From assembly GCF_010183535.1 (NCBI RefSeq), contig NC_071333.1:1674001-1738000 (forward strand): a stretch of DNA of 64,000 nt, given 5' to 3'. Each line of letters starts with the position of its first letter. Position 1 is the stretch's first letter. The position numbers and the translations under genes are program-made. Below the pieces are notes generated by a model. That model saw only the letters and a list, made by a program, of their open reading frames with translations, did no database searches and was not told where the DNA came from. Origin of the DNA: Caenorhabditis remanei. Lineage: Eukaryota; Nematoda; Chromadorea; Rhabditida; Rhabditidae. This document shows, one piece after another, positions 57,567 to 64,000 of this stretch.

Positions 57567-57950
57567 TTAAAAAAGACAAAACAGTTCTGGATAACGAATT
57601 TGTCTAGTGTTTCTAGAACTTGACGCGGAAATCATACTGAAACTTTAAAAAAATTCAAAAAGACAAAAAGAAAACAGATACTGAAACCTGTTTTTGACAA
57701 AACTCAAGTGGCAAGGCGATGGCATAACCTTAATTAGTTGAATAAGAAAAATTACACACCTGGATGTTTTCAAAACAAAATTTCTCACTGAAAATTGGTT
57801 TGGTATTATAGAAAACCTTATTTTAAAAATCACAACTGTTGAATTGAAATTGTATGTATAGTTTCAAAACATAAGATACTTGTTTATAAGGCTAATAAAG
57901 GCACACAAACAGAATTGTATTTGTATCATGTGATATCATTGCAAGAAAAA
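57567..57950 (-). pseudogene. Third, inverted broken copy of the tail-anchored protein gene
   Basis: On the minus strand the upstream region (TTGCAATGATATCACATGAT, CAGGTGTGTAATTT, ACTAATTAAGGTTATGCCAT) matches the upstream region of 54398. The ATG at 57635 gives MISASSSRNTR, then jumps to QIRYPE, i.e. an internal deletion from NTR to the IRYQEP equivalent. It ends after 22 codons without the membrane segment. Confidence 0.65.
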
Positions 57951-58050
57951 AACCCAATCAACATTCAGAAATATGAAAAGCCGATATCTTTCTGAATTTC
58001 AACCGAGTTTCTACAAGAGGTACACCAGAGGGCTATATACCTTACTATAA

Positions 58051-58230
58051 AATGCGTCAAATGTGCGACAGATAGCACTGAAACTGCTCTAAACGCATTA
58101 GAGATCTTTCAGACCGCTCTCAGAATGTCAAACGCGTCAAAGTTGCGCCAGATAGCACTGAAACTGCTCTAAACGCGTCAGAAATCTTCCAGACCGCTCT
58201 CAGAATGTCAAACGCGTCAAAGGTGCATCA
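58051..58230. repeat. 80-bp tandem repeat, ~2.2 copies
   Basis: GATAGCACTGAAACTGCTCT starts at 58071 and again at 58151, exactly 80 bp apart, followed by CAGACCGCTCTCAGAATGTC in each. Each unit is itself two ~40-bp halves ending in CGCGTCA. This is the cleanest copy of the repeat scattered through 5-12 kb and 46-53 kb. Confidence 0.75.
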
Positions 58231-58938
58231 GTTAAAATGATATTATTACGTTGTACTAAATCCACTGACTCCTCCCCCCTTTTTCTCTAATCCGTGCGTT
58301 CGTCTTTGCATAAATGGGTGTATTAAGACAGATGGTTCTTTCCTTCTCTTATGGCTTCTCTTGTTGCAGCTTTCAAATTCCACTATTTTTGTCAAAAATA
58401 GAAAGCGCTCTCTGTAAAATCAAATACTTGTTTCTTGGAGAGTTTTTGAGGTTTTTCTATACAAAAAAGCCTGATTTCTGTTTTGATATGACAATTTTTT
58501 AATCCTTGGTTTTTGATGAATCATTTCTCATTCAGTAATCTGTTTCCATTGCACTCCTTTTTTTGCGCTTTCTCTTCCCCAAAAAGACGAGGAGACTCTT
58601 TTTCTCCGCGGCTCTCTTCTTGCTCTATCTCTCAGTTTTTTACGGCTTTTCTCGAATTTCAGAGTTATTTGACCTGATTTTAATGAGAAAACTCCCGAGA
58701 AAATAATCCTCACATCAGGGTTGTCTGAATTTGATGAGATATTTTCGAAAAATTAATTATAAAGATGTTTTCAGCCTGTTTTTTTTTTGAAAATCAATAT
58801 ATTTTTCAAAAATTTTAATCCGTTTGCATTCTGCCTTGAATATTCTTTCCCCAGATTTTTCTCCCGTTCAAATTAACATATTACAACATCAAACTTCTCG
58901 AGTTTATCTAAAATCTTTCAGAGTAAACTTCATTCGTC

Positions 58939-59858
58939 ATGACAACTCCATTCCCGCTCCTTAAGCTTCCTCAATTGCCATTCATCGTATATGTTCAAGC
59001 TTTGCATCTGTGGAGTTTGTAAGTTTACAAAATTTCTTACTGATTTTTTTATAAAACTTTTTTTGCAGGATCAATCTTTCCGTCTGTTCTTTAAGAACAA
59101 GAAATTCAATCAAAGAATGTCGGAAAGAAATTTCAGTACTGGCCAAACCCAGAAGTTTCATGATTTCTTGTGATGGCGTCAGGTTTTTCATAAATCTAGA
59201 AGATGAAAGAACAGGAGAACGCCCAACGGATATTATCCAAATGAATAAAACGGCTGTGCGGATTGTTCGGAAACAAGATAATTTTTGGCTAATCAAGTGC
59301 TCTGCAATTCTGGATGGGTGGAAATTAGTGATGGAGCACTTGATGAACACTTTCCACGTGTCTATCAATCTCGAAATCGTAGGAGAACGTCATCTTTACG
59401 AATATTTGACCGGACATCCAAAAAATCCAAAAATCGACGAATTAACTGTCTCGTCTAACTTTGTGGACGACGTCGATATGAAGTTCTATTTGGAAAACTT
59501 TCACAATGATGAGCTCTGCTTCTTGTCAAACCAAAACAAGACGTTTCGTTTCAACGGAATATTTGGAAGTTTCAAGATTTTCACTTGCATGCCAGCGGAA
59601 TGGATCACAAGAGAAAACTTGTTGTCTCTTAACTGCGAAAGGATAAAGCTGGACCAATGTTCACTGACCAATGAAGATTTAAACATGGCACTGAAAAAAT
59701 GGATCGACGGAAGATCACCTCAATTATCGGTAATGGAAATTGGCCTTCGTTTGGAGTATATCCAAATAGCAAAAATTATGGATGGAATTGAAATTTTGAA
59801 GGAAGCCTCTCTTCAAGAACAGTACGTTGTTTATCATCGGTTTGATGATTTGTGTTAA
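58939..59858 (+). CDS. F-box / FBA_2 protein, 289 aa
   Basis: Exon 1 is 58939-59018 and exon 2 is 59069-59858, with a 50-nt GT-AG intron in phase 2 inside the F-box, the usual place in this family. Residues 1-45 form the F-box (FPLLKLPQLPFIVYVQALHL, then INLSVCSLRTRNSIKE), predicted to bind a Skp1-related protein in an SCF ubiquitin ligase. The rest fits FBA_2: WKLVMEHLMNTFHVSINLEI, PKIDELTVSSNFVDDVDMKF, FTCMPAEWITRENLLSLNCE, then LTNEDLNMALKKWIDG and LSVMEIGL. The C-terminus stops at RFDDLC, shorter than relatives. Just downstream another frame (near 59880-59995, YILNVDGLKGFFTSM) looks like the missing final strands, so the end may be frameshifted. Confidence 0.8.
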
Positions 59859-59869
59859 AAAAATAAATT

Positions 59870-60370
59870 GCAGGAACAACCTCAACTTCCATGTTCCTCG
59901 ACAATCGTACATTTTGAATGTAGATGGTTTAAAGGGATTTTTCACCAGCATGCAAACAAATTTCGTCTTCACTGTCTCACGGGAGGATAATAATCAATGA
60001 ACTCGTGGTGTATTGGTTGCGCCCACAGCTGACAGCCTTTTCTTCTCCTCATGCTCCACACTTTCAGTAATATTTTGAAAATTTCCTACATTTTGTTTTT
60101 CACAAATCGGGTTATTCAGGTCAGGTAAAAGTGAATTTTCATACATTTTTTCCTTATGCGGGAGCGGCGAGAAACTGTTTTTTACAAATCTCAGTTTTAC
60201 GTTGGTTTAACAACGTTTCTCCCATTTCTTGCATTTTTGGACATGCGTATGTAGAAAAACTGTCAAAAACGTGGAAGAAATTATGAAAAATAGGAGAAAA
60301 ACATGAAAAAATAAACACTTTTCGTGAATAACGACATAAACAAATAATTCGTGATTATGTTTTTACAATG
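59870..60370. other. Spacer, with possible lost C-terminus of the F-box gene
   Basis: 59880-59997 reads VPRQSYILNVDG...FVFTVSRED to a TGA and resembles the terminal strands of FBA_2 proteins. The remainder is AT-rich without a gene. Confidence 0.35.
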
Positions 60371-60372
60371 TA

Positions 60373-60819
60373 CATTAGTGCTCAAAAGGTCATCAACTTT
60401 GTTTGTTTTCATTAAAAAATTACTAAGTTTGACAGTTTATTTCGGTGACACCCGATTATCCCAAGAGTATAATTTCAAATTCGTGGGACAGAGCAAAAAT
60501 ATCACATTATTTTTGTAGGTGACAATTTTTTTGTAGGGGCACTATCTTGAAAGTTTCAGGTTGTCAAAGTGAAAAGCTCCACATTTTCCCTACAGAAATT
60601 AATCGGTTTCAGGGTGAAAAGACTTTGATGACTGGTAACTTTCAAAGCAGTGTCCTATTGAAAAAATGGTCAACTACAAAAATGATGTACAATTTTTTCT
60701 CTATCCAACCCATACAAAATAAAATTCGTTGCACAATCAGGTGACACCGAAAAACACTATAAAAATTGTTTCTTTTCCGCGGAAAACAGCAAAAGTTGAT
60801 AACCTTCTGGGCGGTACTG
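60373..60819. mobile_element. CAGTACCG-family MITE, 447 bp
   Basis: TA-flanked (60371-60372, 60820-60821). Left end CATTAGTGCTCAAAAGGTCATC, right end GATAACCTTCTGGGCGGTACTG. Inner arms GTAGGTGACAATTTTTTTGT and AAAAAATGGTCAACTACAAA. Same length as the 52.3-kb copy but clearly diverged. Confidence 0.7.
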
Positions 60820-60892
60820 TATTGCTACAAATTCCATATCCCCATTGGCTAAGTTTTAATTTTTACCGAATTTTTCAAGTTGTACTAAGAAG

Positions 60893-60975
60893 TTTTAACG
60901 GGAAAGACATGTTCAGGAAATTGATTCCAGTAAATTGCTGGAATCAACTCCAGGAACATGTCTTTTCCGTTAAAA
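60893..60975. ncRNA. Near-perfect 38-bp hairpin with 7-nt loop
   Basis: Arms 60893-60930 and 60938-60975 match at 33 of 38 positions (TTTTAACGGGAAAGACATGT...GATTCCAG / CTGGAATC...), loop TAAATTG. The size, loop and scattered mismatches are pre-miRNA-like. A tiny MITE remnant is the alternative, and no flanking target duplication is obvious. Expression unknown. Confidence 0.35.
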
Positions 60976-61059
60976 TCTTTTCCTGGTGTTTTAAATCAAA
61001 TATCTCCCGACTGAATCTTCCTAAACACCTTACGCTTCACTCTCATAACTTTTAACCTG

Positions 61060-62020
61060 TGCCCCTGTCCTATGTTATAAAGTTCTATCAACTCTATCTT
61101 GATGTTACGTATCAATGACTTGCTCCTTCGTTTTAATAAATAAATAATAATACTGTTTCTGGATTAATTTTGAAAAATAATAAAACACAATTTTACACTA
61201 TTGAAACGCAGTGGTTCAAAAATTCAGTTCTCTGAGATTGGCAATGCTATAATGATTTTCAGGAGACTTTTGCTTAAGTATCTCCGTTAGTTTCAAGTTC
61301 AGCTACAGGCAAGTTGTCCTTGTAACTTTGGCTCCTCCAATTATACGAAAATAATCCAAATTTCCTATCTCTCCTGTATTTGATTAGCCCAGATACAGTC
61401 ACTCTGGTCAAATAGATGACGTTGAATGGCAGATTCCCAGACCACCAGTACCAATGACAGACCCACAATGACGTTATCTGGACATCTTGATGATGAATGG
61501 GGAATGTTTTCTGGGTATTTAGAAAAAAGTAAGGGGAGTCTCCCCAGATATCTGATATTAAAAAAGAAAAACTGGATTGTAGCATTTGCGTGGATGTTCC
61601 AATCTTCGACCAGTTGCTTTTGTACTCAGAACCGAATATTAACAAAGAAAAGAGAGTGTTTATGGTAAAAATTGTATTGAACCACAAAATTACTTGGAAA
61701 TGTTAACATAAGTTGTTGTCTGGAAGATTTTTCACACAATTCGAAAACTTCGTGCTTCCCCAGTAAAGTCGCTATCTAATTCGTTACCGCCGTTTTGGTC
61801 AGATATTTCTTTTTTGTATTTAGATATTTTTGACAGCCTTCAGCAGTCTCTAGTCTTCATCCACATTAGTCTTACATCAACAAACAATGAGGACGACAAG
61901 AAATAGACAATGAAAGGCGTGACTGGCCCAGGACACCAGATAGACCTACCTCTATCTCCCGCATTCTTCCTCATCGACTCTCTTCACGTCTCCACAATAT
62001 TCTTCGTCATCGATCTACTT
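61060..62020. other. No supported gene
   Basis: An ATG ORF at 61426-61668 (MADSQTTSTNDRPTMTLSGH) lacks splice partners and recognisable domains. 62000-62024 is probably the 5' UTR of the following F-box gene. Confidence 0.35.
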
Positions 62021-62024
62021 AAAA

Positions 62025-64000
62025 ATGGCTCACCGACCGCTTCCGATCCAACAATTCCCAGATATGGCTCTCATGAAGATTTTCGGATTGATGAAACCGT
62101 TAGATGTGTAAGTTTACTTTTTTATTTGGAGTTTTGGGCTTTGCTGGCATTGAAATACTCGTTTGTATCATTTTAAATATACGCTGCTACCAGTTTTCAA
62201 CTTTTGTCGGAACTGGTCTCCAAATATATGTATCCTAGAAGGAGTTTCGGTTTTCACAAAAATTGGTTAAAAACAATCAGGCTGTACGGTATAAGTGAAT
62301 CTGACCGAACTTGTAATCTTATTGTGTGCTGAGCGCACAAATTTTCTTTTTGGTCTTCACACTTTGCCCGCTCGATAAATAAAATAACTTCTTATCGTAC
62401 TAACAGTCTCTTTCTCTTTCACTCTCGCTGGTTACGCAAATATACATCTGTCACTCATTTTCCTGGGTAATACAGTGTTCTCAACCATAGTCAAATAGGT
62501 ATTACAAGATTAATGACAGGTTCTAATTGGATGACTGAATTGACACTCTAATGAGATATAATGTCCATATAACAAATAGTGATGCTGGAGAACAGAATGG
62601 ACTCAACAAGAAAAGGGTTAGCGTCAAAAAGTTAGTTGGTGACAATTGTTGTCCCACAAAAGCAAACTTTGAAGAAATTGCGCAAAAGTATACAAACTTT
62701 TCCCGTTTTTAGTGGAAACTGTCCAACTTTGAGAATATGTCATGGTAATTCTGATTGTCCCACTAAGTAGGGTTTTTATGAATTATACAGATTAAAAGTG
62801 GAGCTAAATTTTTTAGTTTACGACTTTTTTGTACGGGCCCTCCCTAGCAAATTACGCATCGACAAAGTAATTTCTCCCTCAAATCGCCTAATATCAGTGC
62901 AAAGTAGTGCGATTTTCGAGCTCTCGTTTAAAAATGACCGTAACTCTTCTGGGAGTGCCCGTACAAAAAAACTTGTCAACTACAAAAATGGACCTCTACT
63001 TTCAATCTACATGATTCATTAAAAACCATCTTGGTGTGAGTTACCATGACACACTCTCAAAGTTGGACAATTTCAACTGAAAACGGCCAAAGTTCATATA
63101 CTTTGGCACGGCAATGTACCTTATAAGTTACAGTCTAAGATCTTGTACAAAAAACTGCTTACTGCAAAAATAAAGGTTTAAATTTAGTATACAGCAATGA
63201 CCATAATTCTAACATCTTAGGCTATTTCCAGTGGAAAATGTTCAATTTTGAGAAGAGGTCATGGTATTACTGATTGTTATCCCAAGTAAAATTTAGATGT
63301 ATCGTAAAAATCTCAAGTAAAACTCTGTTTTTGTAGTTGACAAGTTTTTTGTCTGGGCTCTCATTAACATGTTACGCATCAACGAATTAATTTCTCTTTC
63401 TAACTGACTATTTTCAGTGAAATTTAAGACCTGTCATCTTAAAATGACCACAACTCTCTAGGGAGTGACCGTACGGAAAAGTGGTCAACTACAAAAATGG
63501 AGATCTACATTTGATCTTTATGATCCATTAAAACCTTTCTTGGTAAAACTATGAGTTATACCGTAACACATTGTTAAAGTGGAATAGGGACTGAAAATAA
63601 TAAAACGAATAGTGAAACCCTGATGTATAATTCTACAAGTTTAGAACTGGAATGTTTTTTAATGAGTGGACTTACACTTGAATGTTGCTTTGTCGTAGAG
63701 AATAATAATAATCTCGAACATATTTCTAATTTACGAAACTACCGTGAGTTAAAAAAAAAACTTTTTTTAACTGAGGTCAAGCTAGGTTAAAACAAAAAGT
63801 TTCTGCACTCAAAATATTTCTCTTCACCTTTAATTTTCAGTGTCTTCATGACTCAAACTTCGTCGAAAATGAAGACAATTATCAGAAAAAACTCGAGAAC
63901 CCGACCAATCAGTATGATGCTTATTTCCGACGCAAAAGGTTCCTACGTATCTATAATGTGGGGAGAGTCAGTCAACACATACATTGAACTAATTGTGTCG
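62025..64000 (+). CDS. F-box gene, 5' part, runs off the window
   Basis: Exon 1 is 62025-62107: MAHRPLPIQQFPDMALMKIF, then GLMKPLDV, a typical F-box start, ending in phase 2 at GTAAGT. After a 1733-nt intron, exon 2 starts at 63841 (AATTTTCAG acceptor) and continues the F-box (VFMTQTSSKMKTIIRKNSRT) and the following strands (RPISMMLISDAKGSYVSIMW) to the window edge with no stop. The intron position and phase equal those of the F-box gene at 58.9 kb. The intron is some 35 times longer and holds two palindromic MITE copies, which explains its size. It would be an SCF substrate adaptor. Which C-terminal domain follows (FBA_1, FBA_2 or FTH) cannot be seen. An upstream ATG in another frame is less likely. 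Confidence 0.65.
62670..63116. mobile_element. Palindromic MITE in the F-box intron, copy 1
   Basis: The right end ACTTTGGCACGGCAATG is flanked by TA at 63117-63118, and the left end (AATTGCGCAAAAGTATACAA) is its diverged inverse. Inner arms GTTTACGACTTTTTTGTACG and CGTACAAAAAAACTTGTCAAC match the family core. The exact left boundary is uncertain. Confidence 0.6.
63210..63600. mobile_element. Palindromic MITE in the F-box intron, copy 2, ends lost
   Basis: Contains the family's inner arms (GTAGTTGACAAGTTTTTTGT ... GTGGTCAACTACAAAAATGG) and the GAGAAGAGGTCATGGTATTA / GTTATACCGTAACACATTG pair. Terminal CAGTACCG-type ends are not recognisable. Confidence 0.55.

Overview
The window is nematode genomic DNA, almost certainly from the genus Caenorhabditis. 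It is AT-rich, with very short introns (mostly 45-75 nt) ending in a TTTTCAG-type acceptor. It carries F-box genes with a nematode-type FBA_2 C-terminus, small secreted single-domain proteins, and many small palindromic DNA transposons. I cannot name the species from sequence alone.

Layout. 0-5 kb: repeats and two hAT-like MITEs, then a two-exon secreted-protein gene on the minus strand (3.7-4.2 kb) with a one-base frameshift in a T run. 5.3-12.2 kb: decayed plus-strand exons set in a degenerate minisatellite-like repeat (CCAGA...GCGTCAAA units), plus one intact minus-strand secreted NTF2-like gene (7.3-7.8 kb). 12.2-21 kb: dispersed repeats, a decayed minus-strand gene (13.4-14.1 kb), a 1.2 kb element with ~380-bp terminal inverted repeats, and two segmental duplications. 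21.6-32.4 kb: the centrepiece, four intact multi-exon paralogs of a family I do not recognise, two on the minus strand and two on the plus strand. Each has a conserved ~80-bp block 230-315 bp upstream of its ATG and a shared exon structure. 32.4-35 kb: decayed copies of the flanking sequence. 35.1-35.8 kb: a small four-exon minus-strand gene. 36.8-37.7 kb: an FBA_2 protein that has lost its F-box. 39.1-40.4 kb: a mariner-type element with a decayed interior. 42.0-46.0 kb: a 7-exon minus-strand gene for a ~1013-aa protein with an N-terminal MSP-like region, a polyQ tract and a C-terminal SAM domain. 48.8-51.3 kb: three decayed or doubtful minus-strand genes, one a clear mitochondrial aconitase pseudogene. 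52-58 kb: MITEs and a three-copy family of a 77-aa tail-anchored protein (one intact, two broken). 58.9-59.9 kb: an F-box gene with intact F-box and FBA_2. 60.4-64 kb: MITEs, a near-perfect hairpin, and the 5' part of another F-box gene that runs off the window.

Together this looks like a fast-evolving chromosome-arm-like region: young lineage-specific families (four-paralog cluster, F-box genes, small secreted and small membrane proteins), many pseudogenes, and dense DNA transposons. Only the SAM/MSP-like gene and the four-paralog cluster are long genes with fully consistent splice frames. The F-box proteins would be predicted SCF ubiquitin-ligase substrate adaptors. No operons are evident.
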